38,330 nucleotides of DNA, taken from a virus. This document shows, piece by piece, positions 1 through 9,100 of the stretch. The number at the start of each line of letters is the position of its first letter. The stretch's first letter is position 1. The DNA lies in the IMG/VR virus record IMGVR_UViG_3300032524_000092, positions 1 to 38,330 of that record, one strand, 5' to 3'. The translations under genes were made by a program, and so were the position numbers. Below the pieces are notes generated by a model. That model searched no databases. It was given only the letters and a program-made list of their open reading frames with translations, and was not told where the DNA came from.

Positions 1-912
1 GCTGTCAATATTGAAACTCTCAGTTTTATTCATGCGCTTTATGTGATCCGGAACTCTTCCTAAAGTTGGATCAGTAAAGGTTGCAGGTGAAACAAGTAGC
101 ATAAATTTTATATTGTGGCTTAAGTCGTCATCGTTGTAGTCATCAGAACTTGCCAGGTAAGCGTATTTATCCTCAAGTACACTATCTTCGAATCCTCTAT
201 ATGGTTTCCAATTCCATAAGGATACGTCTTTTAATGTAGGAATAGAATCATATCTTTCCTGTGCCCACATGATTGGATATATCTCATGAAGATATTTAAT
301 TGACACTCTATTATGATTTGGTGCAAGTGGTTCCCATATAGAGAAATCTGTTATAGGTAAATCAGCTACCACATCTTGGTAGCTACCAAGTAGCTCTGGA
401 TCTTCCTCCTCTGTAATAAGGTCTGGTCTTTCGTTTCCTCTTGTATGATTTATTCCTCTAGCTAAGAAACTATAAGATTCTCCTATCGGTTCTCCGCCGG
501 CATTAATTGATTGACCTAGACTTTGTAGGTGAACATCAATTATTGTATACTGCTTAATCTCTGGATTCTTATCCAGTAATCGATCATGTCTGCCGCTGTA
601 ATAAATATTTATCTTGGTGAAATGAACATCAACTAGGTCTTGTTCTTTTAGGGTATTAGAATCAGCATTTCTTTTTAATGGCATAATATCAGAAAAATAT
701 GATAGAGCAGCTGAGTCATTGAAGTTCAGTAAGAATTGTCCTTGTACCAATTCTTCTCCATTAGCTACAGTATCAAAGCGCACAGATTTATATCCGTATA
801 TTGGTAGCTTTGCTCTACTGACTTGGAACTGAAAGAATGGAGAATCTAATTGGATATCTCTTCCATCGTCAGTTACTGCTACAATTGCTACGTCACTTCC
901 ACTGAAATACAT
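1..912 (-). CDS. Third tail-tube-like protein, partial (3' end beyond window)
   Basis: The frame is open for 304 codons from an ATG at 912 to the window edge, so the C-terminus is missing. The first 155 residues echo the two preceding tube-type proteins: FSGSDV at residues 3-8 (FSGSDI in the tube), LVQGQFLLNF at 55-64 (IAGSMIFTMF in the tube), a strand-like segment around 93-105, and SYSFLAR at 146-152 where the tube has MTFVAK. Residues 160-304 are acidic and resemble nothing I know. The start sits 3 bases after the previous stop and has only a weak Shine-Dalgarno. In T4, gp48 and gp54 are tube-fold proteins that join baseplate and tube, and a similar role is my inference. The match is motif-level only. 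Confidence 0.6.
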   Translation of the reverse strand, partial: MYFSGSDVAIVAVTDDGRDIQLDSPFFQFQVSRAKLPIYGYKSVRFDTVANGEELVQGQFLLNFNDSAALSYFSDIMPLKRNADSNTLKEQDLVDVHFTKINIYYSGRHDRLLDKNPEIKQYTIIDVHLQSLGQSINAGGEPIGESYSFLARGINHTRGNERPDLITEEEDPELLGSYQDVVADLPITDFSIWEPLAPNHNRVSIKYLHEIYPIMWAQERYDSIPTLKDVSLWNWKPYRGFEDSVLEDKYAYLASSDDYNDDDLSHNIKFMLLVSPATFTDPTLGRVPDHIKRMNKTESFNIDS

Positions 913-915
913 AGT

Positions 916-2238
916 TTATGTGCTCACAGTCATGAATACGCTTACTGATCTATTGTCGTCTACATTTAAAGAATGTGGTATTTTAGAATAACCATCTTTG
1001 TAGTAAGTAAAAGACCACGAGCCTGGTTTACCAGTTACTGCTATTCTTCCGCTTGCTGGACTATTAAATATTTGTTCATTAGATACTGGAGTTACTACTG
1101 TTAGTTTAACATCTTTTAATGGCACACCTTCTTGATCGGAAATTGTAATTGTATACATTACATTAAATATAGTATCACTTGCTGGATTTGAAACCTCTTC
1201 AGTAGTATTAGTATCTACTGGTATATCTTCTAAAGTGGATCCTGAAGTAAGACCTGGTTGTCCTGGTGCTATTACTCCCTCTTCTTCCATTGATACCGGT
1301 AATTCAGTTGGTGGAGTAGTGTCTGGATTTAATGGATCCATTGATAGTTGTTGTTCATGAATAGCTGCCCTATCTAAGTGAGGATTACCGGCGCTATCAT
1401 AGCTTACGATCGGTTGATTAAGTTGTGAGAATGAATTGAGCTGATCAAATCCAGCTGCATTCAACATTTGTACAAATCTTTTATTATTAGCTTCTGCTCC
1501 GAGTCCTGACATGTACCCCCGTGATAAAGACATATCATAAGTGACCTGCCATGGCGCTGTGTCTGCTCGTTCTCCAGAACCTGTACTAATTAGTTTAACT
1601 TTTGTGCCGTTCCCAACAAGGGCAATAAGATCATCTGCTTCTCTTTCGGTAGCAAAATACTTTTCCTGTGTTACAATTTCTGATCCAGCACTGTCCCACG
1701 CCTCTTTCATATTTGGTCCCGGGTGCAGTAAGTCTATATCTTTAGCTACATACTGCAGTGTTGTCTCTAAGTATGCTTCATCTGTTCCTAGTACCATTCC
1801 TTCGTCAACTATTTCTATGTCATATAACGACATAAATGCGCTTAGTCCGTCTTCATTTACAAACATGAAATACATATTAAATGGTGGTACCTGGTCTGTC
1901 ATAATTGAGTGTACAGGAGAGTCCTCAGTTTGTACAACAAGATGATTAATTATATCCCACAGGGCTGCTTTATTAAAGTTTATGAATACCATTGATCCTG
2001 CAATTGTTCGTGGTCCGTGAGTATATGCCTGTGCATAAGACTTTCCAATGCTACGTACAGGTACTTTATCTCTATGTGTTGACCAACTGACTACAGATAT
2101 ATTTGATAAATTTATAAGTGGAGGAATATTTGGAAGACCCACTGTATTTGAAAACATAGGAACAGCTAAAGTAGCTTTAATATCTACTCCGCTGAATGTG
2201 CCTTGCTCGTTTCCTTTTATAAAGAAGTTTTCATTCAT
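916..2238 (-). CDS. Tail-tube paralogue with C-terminal Ig-like/carboxypeptidase-regulatory-like domain
   Basis: This 440-residue protein has an N-terminal domain (about 1-175) clearly paralogous to the next-door tube protein. Shared landmarks are TFSGVDI (14-20), RTIAGSMVF (77-85), TDQVPPFN (114-121) and LETTLQYVAKDIDLLHP (157-173). A Pro/Thr/Glu-rich linker follows (about 290-355). The last 80 residues (about 360-440) are strand-rich, with VPLKDVKLTV and PGSWSFTYYKDGY, and resemble carboxypeptidase-regulatory-like or Ig-like beta-sandwich domains found on many virion proteins. It is probably a tube-tip or baseplate-hub component, or a decorated minor tube protein. It follows the tube gene across a small stem-loop. 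Its ATG at 2238 has no obvious Shine-Dalgarno. Membership of the tube family is well supported within the window, but the exact position in the virion is inference. Confidence 0.65.
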   Translation of the reverse strand: MNENFFIKGNEQGTFSGVDIKATLAVPMFSNTVGLPNIPPLINLSNISVVSWSTHRDKVPVRSIGKSYAQAYTHGPRTIAGSMVFINFNKAALWDIINHLVVQTEDSPVHSIMTDQVPPFNMYFMFVNEDGLSAFMSLYDIEIVDEGMVLGTDEAYLETTLQYVAKDIDLLHPGPNMKEAWDSAGSEIVTQEKYFATEREADDLIALVGNGTKVKLISTGSGERADTAPWQVTYDMSLSRGYMSGLGAEANNKRFVQMLNAAGFDQLNSFSQLNQPIVSYDSAGNPHLDRAAIHEQQLSMDPLNPDTTPPTELPVSMEEEGVIAPGQPGLTSGSTLEDIPVDTNTTEEVSNPASDTIFNVMYTITISDQEGVPLKDVKLTVVTPVSNEQIFNSPASGRIAVTGKPGSWSFTYYKDGYSKIPHSLNVDDNRSVSVFMTVST

Positions 2239-2253
2239 TATGATTAGCTAATA

Positions 2254-2277
2254 GGAGGTGCAGTTTCCCACACCTCC
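2254..2277 (-). terminator. Stem-loop after the tail tube gene (weak terminator or processing hairpin)
   Basis: A 7-bp perfect GGAGGTG/CACCTCC stem with a 10-base loop lies between the tube stop and the next start. On the minus strand it is followed by TATTAG rather than a T-run, so a full Rho-independent terminator is doubtful. An attenuating or RNA-processing hairpin fits better. Confidence 0.4.
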
Positions 2278-2298
2278 ATCAGATTGTACGGGGTTTTA

Positions 2299-2907
2299 TT
2301 ATAGCGTATTTGCTGTACCAGCATTATATGTCTGTACAGTTGAATACCCTCCATTAACCGGTTTCCACCAGTCTACTTGTTTTGCAACAAAAGTCATCTG
2401 TGTTTCTTGCACAGTGTCATCAACGGAGATACCAGTACCCTCAGAGATTAGATGCACGCCGAATATTTTCATAACGGTTGCATTTCCAAATTCATTTACA
2501 CCCACAAGAGTTACATCAAATGGTGGAATTTGGTCACTGTAGTATGGTTGTGCTGGAGAATAGTCACTCCAGTCTGCGTCAGCAACAGCTGTATTATCAC
2601 TTCGATTCATATCTGTAGGGCGTTTTATATAACTAGCAGTTTGCATAATATCATATAATGCTTGACGATCAAACATAGTGAATATCATTGATCCAGCTAT
2701 ACCACGTTTACCGCGTGAGTAAGAGATAGCATCTGGTTGTCCCATTACGAATACTGGGCGTACTTCTCTATTAACAGATAGAGATAATCCTTGAAGATTT
2801 CCGATTTCGTAGTTACCGAAAACAATCTTGATATCAGATCCTGAGAATGTAGTGTAGGTCGAAGCCTCGTTGTTCTGTGTTACGTCGAAAACATTTGCAT
2901 TTGGCAT
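2299..2907 (-). CDS. Tail tube protein
   Basis: The 202-residue product follows the tail sheath gene, the standard place for the tube of a contractile tail, and its length suits the family. It is strand-rich, with TFSGSDI at 20-26, RGIAGSMIF at 68-76, SDQIPPFD at 124-131 and QMTFVAKQVDWWKP at 170-183. The proteins from 2238 and from 912 repeat these motifs, so it founds a local family of tube-fold paralogues. Hexameric rings of such proteins form the channel through which DNA leaves the virion. A clear Shine-Dalgarno (AAGGAAAACACAAATG) sets the start at 2907. A strong terminator lies upstream and a hairpin downstream, so it may be transcribed or processed as a separate unit, as suits an abundant protein. 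The call rests on position and fold-like pattern, not on an exact family match. Confidence 0.7.
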   Translation of the reverse strand: MPNANVFDVTQNNEASTYTTFSGSDIKIVFGNYEIGNLQGLSLSVNREVRPVFVMGQPDAISYSRGKRGIAGSMIFTMFDRQALYDIMQTASYIKRPTDMNRSDNTAVADADWSDYSPAQPYYSDQIPPFDVTLVGVNEFGNATVMKIFGVHLISEGTGISVDDTVQETQMTFVAKQVDWWKPVNGGYSTVQTYNAGTANTL

Positions 2908-2985
2908 TTGTGTTTTCCTTAATATTAGTTCTTGTCCGTAAGAACTCTGGGCACTCGGATCTCAAATTAGTTATGGCATATATAG

Positions 2986-3014
2986 AAAAACCCCCGTCAT
3001 AACAACGGGGGTTT
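2986..3014 (-). terminator. Rho-independent terminator after the tail sheath gene
   Basis: A perfect 10-bp stem (AAACCCCCGT with ACGGGGGTTT) and a 7-base loop end in a run of five T on the minus strand. It lies 43 bases past the sheath stop and about 80 bases before the tube start. It is the clearest terminator in the window. Confidence 0.9.
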
Positions 3015-3056
3015 AGCTTGGATCCTGAGGAGAGGAGGATCGATTAGTAAGATGTA

Positions 3057-5759
3057 TTAGGCATTACTTACATCAGACTTTAGGATCACCGGAACACGGA
3101 TATCCCTGATTTCAAATACAGGAACAAGAGTAAGTGGTATCTCAATCTGTCCTATTACTCGTTGGGCCGGACTAGACTTTACAGTGAATGTAAAGCTAAC
3201 AAGGCTTATAGGCACGCGAGCACGCAGCTTTGTATCGATTGCTGTCTCCAGTGCTTGCAATGTTTGGAGTGTATTTGGTTTACCAAGGAAGGCTCCAGCT
3301 ACGTCACGGACATCTCTAACGGCAGAGTTAACTGCACGCATTGTTGATTCAAGATGATAATCAGATGTCAGTGCAGCTAATGTGATACCATCAGCTAGTC
3401 GAGCTCCACGTGCTTCTTGGATTGCTCCATTGATGCGGGCGTCACTTAGTGCGTCCAACTGTGGTGTTCCACTTGTCATTTTATCTGAATATTGATACCT
3501 TAATCCAAGTAATCCTGTTATTGAATCTAGGTACATTGTTTCTTCATCTCTTAGCATAGCTATATGTCCAGCAACTGCAGATTCTGCAGTGTTCGCGTAA
3601 CGAACACCCTTGCCGCGGAAAAATCCTTCAATGTCGACAGCCGTAAGGGCTTTAGAATCGAAACTGGATAGGAAGTTTGCGGCACGTAGTTCATCAGAAT
3701 AATCTACAATTGTTAGCTTTTTAGCTCTAGTGCTAATGTCTGTACGTATGATAGTTGAGTTTGGTCCTGTACCAACCATAGGCTCAAATCCGATTATGCA
3801 TTGAGCTTCTCGGTTGTGGCTTTCAATGAAGGTCTTTATTAGGCCGTGAAAGTTTGCGTTCACTGTTTGTGCTAATCCGGAGTTGGTATTGTACCCAGTT
3901 TTACTTGAGTCAATGTAAGCTCCAGGAATTACCATAAGAGCGAAGTTTATACCTTCAAGGTTATCAAATGCTGATTCTAGTTCTTCATAGAGTTCAGTAT
4001 TTGTCAAAGATACACCATTTTTCCCGCCTTTAAGTGTTTGAGCACTAGTTAGGGTTGGGGAGGTAGGTGCATATTTGTAATTAAAACCTACAATACAGTC
4101 TTCAGTACCAATGGCCTCACCATCTGGGCCTGGTTGGATATCTTCACCTGATAGGGTGATTTTTCCTGTCTGTGCGTTTGTAACATTGACGGTTGATCCC
4201 ATCTCATAATATGTTACAGTAGCATAACGGAATACAGTATTCTGAGGTAGGGCTGCGCCAAAGACGAATTCCTTTCCTCGAACAAAGTAATCAGTAAACG
4301 CAGTAGATGCAGTGACAGCTGATAGATTCGTTTTCTCAGTAAAGATACCAAGACATGAATCGTAGCTTACACGTATATCTCCTTCGTCGTAATCCGCTAG
4401 GTTGACAGTTCCGCCGTCGGCTGGAATGGTAAGTGTAGCTTTCAGCGTGGATGAATTCCAGGATAGAGACCATGTGCCTGCGGACAGATCCATGATATCC
4501 CATTCTGTTGCTCCAGCTGTAGCTTTGCGCATTTCAACTTTGATTGGGTATGTACCATTAACTGTTACAACACCGGCTTTACTCCAGCGTGTGATACCTT
4601 TAAATCCAGCACCAAGATTGGCAACTGTATAGTCAGCATCATAGCCTTTTGCGGTATGGAAAGATGAAGCTACTTTAAGGGGACCTAACATCCCAGAATT
4701 AGCAGCTGCATAATCTGCAATACCAAGCTGTGCATCAAATGCAATGGTACGATTGTCTGTGTCAAATTCGCCAACATTTACGCCGCGAACTCGGAAGTAG
4801 CCTTCACTGGTTAGATCGCCGCTACCGGGATCTTGTGCCAAAGTGGCTAGAGGTGCTTTATCGGTTGTTACGTTAAGTAGTGTATTGAATCTAGTGTCAT
4901 TACGTCCAGGTAAAGGCATACGAGCTGCTTTTACTGTTGTGGATCCACCATCAAATACTTCAATACCACTGTCACTAATAGCATAAATGCTACTAACTGA
5001 TACAATAGGTTTTGTTGTATAGTTGGTTGGATCGGTTCCACTTACGTCAGTGCCATCAATATATAATGTACTGTTAACATAATCACCGGTACCCACATTA
5101 CTTATATCTAACTTTGTTTCAGTGTCTGATGTTGAAACAATGATATCTGAATCGTTAGTTGTATTAAGTAACAATTCGAATTGAGCAGTTTTATCTGGAA
5201 CTGTAGCGATAAGAATATCACGCATATTAGTTTCAGCATTAATAGCTGCAGCTAGTTCAACTAGGTTGTGGGCATGCACACTCGCATTGTTTGGGTTATC
5301 CCAGTCGTATTTAAAGGTAGACCATAATTCGGTTTTCGGATTATAGATCTTAAACGTCTTAGCCGACGTGTCTTGGGTAATTGAGATGTTATTGTATTTA
5401 TCACCTGAATAAAAAGCCTCAAGTGTCAACGCAACGCCATCAGTAGTATCAGCGGAATTTAGTTTTATGGCTGATCTTGCGCCAACAGCATCACCTATAC
5501 GCATCCCTGTAATAAGGGGACTTTTCCCGCGTGAGGTTTGTGCTTGCCAGCATTCGTTCAACGCACGAACAAGTGTACCGGTGCCAAAGGCTCCGAATAT
5601 TTGTTCTGCATGATCCAAGTCACGTATAGTGACAGGGGTATACATTGGTCCATCAGCTGATGTACCAAGTATAATAACGTGTTTGTTGAACAGACCAGAC
5701 TGTTCCGCTCTTTCTAAGTTACCGTCGGTAAGGGTTGGGGTAAACTTTGGAAGTGGCAT
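3057..5759 (-). CDS. Tail sheath protein
   Basis: This 900-residue protein forms the contractile outer layer of the tail. The N-terminus has the sheath-like pattern HVIILGTSADGP at 27-38, then FGAFGTGTLVRAL, and the C-terminus ends in a conserved-looking sheath domain (PAQRVIGQIEIPL and EIRDIRVPVIL), the part that normally carries interlocking strands. The middle (about 130-620) is Thr/Ser/Asp-rich and strand-rich, and probably holds inserted surface domains, since many sheaths are only about 400-700 residues. GGAGTAAATAAATATG gives a strong start at 5759. The tube gene follows after a terminator, which supports the call. The domain count of the inserted part cannot be settled by eye. Confidence 0.85.
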   Translation of the reverse strand: MPLPKFTPTLTDGNLERAEQSGLFNKHVIILGTSADGPMYTPVTIRDLDHAEQIFGAFGTGTLVRALNECWQAQTSRGKSPLITGMRIGDAVGARSAIKLNSADTTDGVALTLEAFYSGDKYNNISITQDTSAKTFKIYNPKTELWSTFKYDWDNPNNASVHAHNLVELAAAINAETNMRDILIATVPDKTAQFELLLNTTNDSDIIVSTSDTETKLDISNVGTGDYVNSTLYIDGTDVSGTDPTNYTTKPIVSVSSIYAISDSGIEVFDGGSTTVKAARMPLPGRNDTRFNTLLNVTTDKAPLATLAQDPGSGDLTSEGYFRVRGVNVGEFDTDNRTIAFDAQLGIADYAAANSGMLGPLKVASSFHTAKGYDADYTVANLGAGFKGITRWSKAGVVTVNGTYPIKVEMRKATAGATEWDIMDLSAGTWSLSWNSSTLKATLTIPADGGTVNLADYDEGDIRVSYDSCLGIFTEKTNLSAVTASTAFTDYFVRGKEFVFGAALPQNTVFRYATVTYYEMGSTVNVTNAQTGKITLSGEDIQPGPDGEAIGTEDCIVGFNYKYAPTSPTLTSAQTLKGGKNGVSLTNTELYEELESAFDNLEGINFALMVIPGAYIDSSKTGYNTNSGLAQTVNANFHGLIKTFIESHNREAQCIIGFEPMVGTGPNSTIIRTDISTRAKKLTIVDYSDELRAANFLSSFDSKALTAVDIEGFFRGKGVRYANTAESAVAGHIAMLRDEETMYLDSITGLLGLRYQYSDKMTSGTPQLDALSDARINGAIQEARGARLADGITLAALTSDYHLESTMRAVNSAVRDVRDVAGAFLGKPNTLQTLQALETAIDTKLRARVPISLVSFTFTVKSSPAQRVIGQIEIPLTLVPVFEIRDIRVPVILKSDVSNA

Positions 5760-5784
5760 ATTTATTTACTCCATTTATCTAAGC

Positions 5785-6438
5785 TTAGACTTGTGAGTCC
5801 AATTTAATTTTGACCTCTTGGATCTTCTGCGTCTCTACTGCTGAATTAACACACAGCATGACGTAGTAGGTTAGCGTACGCGTTTGAAGCAGGTTATTAA
5901 CCTTAAGCAATTCTTTGTCTTGTTTTCGTTCATGGAAATGATACTGTTCTGCTCCTAGTAGACTTCCATAATGTGGCATAAATGAAAATTGAAACCACTG
6001 AGCAATCTTCTCAGCCTCACTAGCGGACTGAGACCATATTGTAAATGAGAAGAACGCATCAAACTTTTGTCCAAATATTTGATATACCTTATCTCTAGAT
6101 TCTATTTCATCTCGTAATCGTGGCTTATTTTCTTTTGTCCCACTACTAGAACCTGGTTTAACTGACCCGCCAAGACTAGCAGGCATAACAGATACTTCCC
6201 ATGTTATAGCACTTTTAAATTCTTTATCAGTTTCATAATTGATTACCCATTCAGGGTATGATGGTTCCAGTGTTAGATCTGAGTCAACATATGATAGTAC
6301 CTCAGACATGCCCTGTATGTATCTATATACATCTACACCTTGGAAAAATAGATTACTTTCATAATTGATATTAACTTCAGGGGCATCATTTGGTCCATCA
6401 TAGATTAATATATTTCTTGCAGAATCAGAGCTTGACAT
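5785..6438 (-). CDS. Probable neck / tail-completion protein
   Basis: The 217-residue protein lies immediately before the sheath gene, where contractile phages usually encode tail terminator or completion proteins. It is soluble, with no signal peptide or membrane segment. Aromatic-rich stretches such as FDAFFSFTIW and ITWEVSVMP suggest a beta-rich core. A Gly/Ser linker sits near residues 90-103. The start overlaps the upstream stop (TAATG), so translation is probably coupled. I do not recognise the family by sequence. The role comes from position and size, as with T4 gp15 or gp3-type completion proteins. Confidence 0.5.
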   Translation of the reverse strand: MSSSDSARNILIYDGPNDAPEVNINYESNLFFQGVDVYRYIQGMSEVLSYVDSDLTLEPSYPEWVINYETDKEFKSAITWEVSVMPASLGGSVKPGSSSGTKENKPRLRDEIESRDKVYQIFGQKFDAFFSFTIWSQSASEAEKIAQWFQFSFMPHYGSLLGAEQYHFHERKQDKELLKVNNLLQTRTLTYYVMLCVNSAVETQKIQEVKIKLDSQV

Positions 6439-6899
6439 TAGTATGCTTCCAATCTAGGAACAACTATACATGTGGAGTATATTAGTGCTCCGCCGTGCCC
6501 TCTTTTAAAAGAGATATCATCTATTGTATATGCTTCTCTGTGGTCCATTTGCATTACTAGTCCTGGTGTTAAATCTCTATTTTCTCCATCGTAGTTGATT
6601 TCAATAATTACATCTCCTCGCTTTGGGGACATACTGTAATCAATAAATATTTTGCTCTTTTCAGTAATTACTCCCGCAGTAGAGCGAACACTTGCAGGAT
6701 CATGTCTAACTAGAATAGGAAAATCTGAATAATCCCACTTTGATCCGCCTACTCCTTCTTCTGTAGCTGGATCCACATATGAAGATTCTGTAGATAGATC
6801 ATAACGCCTATAAATTACCCAATGCCCATAGTCTACTAGTGTGTCCATAATAGATGTACGTTGTGATTGCGCTGAGTTTCCGTGTAGTTGTAGTGTCAT
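6438..6899 (-). CDS. Probable head-tail connector protein
   Basis: The 153-residue product lies in the neck block between the Ig-like-domain protein and the tail-completion candidate, with TAATG overlaps at both ends. Its first half is charged and aromatic. The second half (FIDYSMSPKRGDVIIEINYD, then VMQMDHREAYTIDDISF) reads like a small beta-barrel, a common architecture for head-closure or stopper proteins. It has no membrane segment or cysteine cluster. No exact family is recognised, and the assignment follows from gene order. Confidence 0.45.
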   Translation of the reverse strand: MTLQLHGNSAQSQRTSIMDTLVDYGHWVIYRRYDLSTESSYVDPATEEGVGGSKWDYSDFPILVRHDPASVRSTAGVITEKSKIFIDYSMSPKRGDVIIEINYDGENRDLTPGLVMQMDHREAYTIDDISFKRGHGGALIYSTCIVVPRLEAY

Positions 6900-8242
6900 T
6901 ATCTAGTTTTCTCTTCAATATCTCTACTCCAATTATCTCTATACATTGGAGCTTCTCTACCTGATGCATCTATTGCATTTGATCCTATTACTGCTGATCC
7001 GCCTTCTTTGCCGGTTTCTACCCAAGCAGGCCCAGCAAATGGTATTACACTTGTACTGCCCTCGCTAAGCTTTTGCCCTAGCAGTGTTACCATTAAATCA
7101 AGGTTTCTTAAATCATCTATAAGGGCATCAGAATCTGGTCTTGATCCTAAACTTAACTCACCTAATTTTTGAGATGTTCCTCCAGGGGAAGAAGTATCTC
7201 GCAAGACAATAGTCATCATATCGCGTAGTCCGCGATTTAGAACATACTTACTTGCATAATATGGTGTTATTGTAGGCCATGTAAATCCATGTGATTCCCA
7301 CAATCCCTTAGCTGTTAAACTTATTTTGTACAGTAGTGTAGATAGTGTAAAATCATTAAAGCGATTTAGTACTGCTCCACTAAACAATCGTAATTCTTCT
7401 ACAGTTACTAACTGAGGAAGAAGCTTACTAACAAAATCAATTTTTGGTACAAACGTATTAGTAGGTATATTTACCTTAATCGTGTACAGGAAGTTTGAAT
7501 CCATACCAAAACGTACAGGCCGTATACTTCCTTGAGCGTGCCCAGATTCAGAAACTATAATTGAGCTCTCTGTAATAAGAGCCTCATTAGTAATAAATTC
7601 AACTGAATTATTTAAGGCCGTAGCAAGGTCACCACTACTAGCGATCGTAAGTTGATTGCCATTTATGATTAGCTTGTAATTGTCAGCCCAATAATTATCT
7701 CCAGCAGGATACCCAAGTGGATGTGATGCAGCAATATCTACTGATGTCCCTGATGGAACAAGACCAGTAAACGTTAATGCTACATTATCTCCAAGAACAT
7801 TTACCGCTGAGTTGTCTGGAACAGAACTTACTAAGTACAGTTCATCTGTTGTGGGTTCTAGTGCCGGGTCAACTGCTGTAGGTATTGAATCTACTGTATC
7901 AGCTGAATCAACATACAGACTAGTTGTAAAATTCCAACTTACTGTTTCAGGTAATTCGGCTGATCCTGCGGACAATACTCCCCAAGCATTGCCCATTACT
8001 ATGACTGTGTATCTAGTATTTCCTAATAGATCAGCAGCCGGTGTAAATTGTATTGTTTTATTACCAGTTACTGTAACTGTTCCTTCTACCGCAATATTAG
8101 TTTCAGATGAAACAAGATTAAATGTAAATTCATTTACACTAGTTGCCAGTAGGTTCTCATTAAACGTAACAATTATAACTGCGTCTAAATAAGCCGTTAC
8201 TGAGTTGAACCCAGGGCTTACTGTTGCTACGTTAAAGGACAT
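6899..8242 (-). CDS. Neck/structural protein with N-terminal bacterial Ig-like (Big_5-like) domain
   Basis: Residues 1-110 match the Big_5/SbsA-type Ig-like pattern: VSPGFNSVTAYLDAVIIVTF, then TIQFTPAADLLGNTRYTVIV and VSWNFTTS. Such domains sit on the outside of virions and surface layers. Residues about 130-265 look like a second beta-rich region. The rest (about 270-447) is mixed helix/strand, with GRKL-type charged segments absent and a Gly/Ser-rich tail. That last part is presumably the conserved neck or head-completion core. The gene overlaps the next one (TAATG) and follows the 252-residue protein after 7 bases. The Ig-like call is fairly secure, but the role of the core is inferred from position only. 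Confidence 0.55.
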   Translation of the reverse strand: MSFNVATVSPGFNSVTAYLDAVIIVTFNENLLATSVNEFTFNLVSSETNIAVEGTVTVTGNKTIQFTPAADLLGNTRYTVIVMGNAWGVLSAGSAELPETVSWNFTTSLYVDSADTVDSIPTAVDPALEPTTDELYLVSSVPDNSAVNVLGDNVALTFTGLVPSGTSVDIAASHPLGYPAGDNYWADNYKLIINGNQLTIASSGDLATALNNSVEFITNEALITESSIIVSESGHAQGSIRPVRFGMDSNFLYTIKVNIPTNTFVPKIDFVSKLLPQLVTVEELRLFSGAVLNRFNDFTLSTLLYKISLTAKGLWESHGFTWPTITPYYASKYVLNRGLRDMMTIVLRDTSSPGGTSQKLGELSLGSRPDSDALIDDLRNLDLMVTLLGQKLSEGSTSVIPFAGPAWVETGKEGGSAVIGSNAIDASGREAPMYRDNWSRDIEEKTR

Positions 8243-8249
8243 TAGTTAT

Positions 8250-9008
8250 CTAGCGTCCTGGTATTTTTATTGACTTAACATTTTTTGTAATTGGCTCTTG
8301 TTCCGTAACTACCATTCCTATACCTGATGCTATACCAAGATCACCCATTAGATCTAGAATTAAATCCATAACTGCAGATCTAGGTGTTACTGCTCTGTTA
8401 TAGCCTTGTTTCTCAATTTCTAATGCTTCTCGTAGAAACGGACCTTGTGCTTCTTTAGGTAGTGCGCCAACAATTTTAGGTAATAGAGATCTCAAATCTT
8501 GGGATGCTTCTTGAAGAAGCTTAAAAGCTTTTGAGTCTTTATCAGCATATGTCATTGTACCTCTAGCAATACTTGGGTTACGTGGTATCTGTTTGCGATT
8601 TTTAACGCGTTCCAGATCCCCTTCTGTCCAAACAAGTCCTTTACGTTTGCCTTTTGAACTGGCTTTCGCATCTTGCTTATCTATGAGCCATTGCTTATAG
8701 TCATTAGTGAATTCCATTTTACCAGCATTTACTGCACGATTAAGCATCTTCCTCAATTCAGGGTCTTTTGGTATATCTGACATAGCTATCCACCAGTCGC
8801 CATCTTCTGGATTAAATGTTTCGGGTTCTTTACCCTCTTCTGCTTTAAGTGCTTTAGCGCTTTTTGGGTTAAGAGCACGAAGAGTCTTTTCAACTGTTTG
8901 TGTATTCCAACTTAATTGAAAACCAGTTTTAGGGTCTCGCCACAGCATGGCATCCGCTAAAACTAGGTATTTAGGATTAGACATATTAATAGTATTGTCT
9001 GTAGACAT
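8250..9008 (-). CDS. Uncharacterised virion-module protein
   Basis: I do not recognise this 252-residue protein. It is basic in the middle (ASSKGKRKG at about 135) and has a hydrophobic segment, DLILDLMGDLGIASGIGMVV, near 217-236, probably a buried helix rather than a membrane anchor. It begins at a strong Shine-Dalgarno (GGAGGAACGCAAATG) right after the capsid terminator, so it may start its own transcript leading into the neck genes. Its position between the major capsid protein and the neck suggests a head-completion or head-associated role. That is inference. Confidence 0.5.
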   Translation of the reverse strand: MSTDNTINMSNPKYLVLADAMLWRDPKTGFQLSWNTQTVEKTLRALNPKSAKALKAEEGKEPETFNPEDGDWWIAMSDIPKDPELRKMLNRAVNAGKMEFTNDYKQWLIDKQDAKASSKGKRKGLVWTEGDLERVKNRKQIPRNPSIARGTMTYADKDSKAFKLLQEASQDLRSLLPKIVGALPKEAQGPFLREALEIEKQGYNRAVTPRSAVMDLILDLMGDLGIASGIGMVVTEQEPITKNVKSIKIPGR

Positions 9009-9040
9009 TTGCGTTCCTCCTCTAGGGTTATCTTATTAGT

Positions 9041-9071
9041 AAAAGCCAGTGCAGCCAGTTTAGGCCGCACT
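9041..9071 (-). terminator. Rho-independent terminator after the major capsid gene
   Basis: On the minus strand AGTGCGGCC pairs with GGCTGCACT across a 6-base loop (9 bp, one G-U), followed by GGC and TTTT. It lies 30 bases after the capsid stop and ahead of the strong ribosome site of the next gene. Confidence 0.75.
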
Positions 9072-9100
9072 AACTTTAACTGTTTTTTGTATCAACAGGT

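Noticed and set aside
1541-1945. Plus-strand open frame of 134 codons
   Set aside because: It lies antisense inside the tube-paralogue gene, has no supporting motif, and all real genes here are on the minus strand.
2908-2985. A T4-type late promoter or sigma-70 promoter before the tube gene
   Set aside because: AT-rich sequence such as TATATATG is present, but no convincing -10/-35 pair or TATAAATA box.
7812-8192. Plus-strand open frame of 126 codons
   Set aside because: It is antisense to the Ig-like-domain gene and has no ribosome site or family resemblance.
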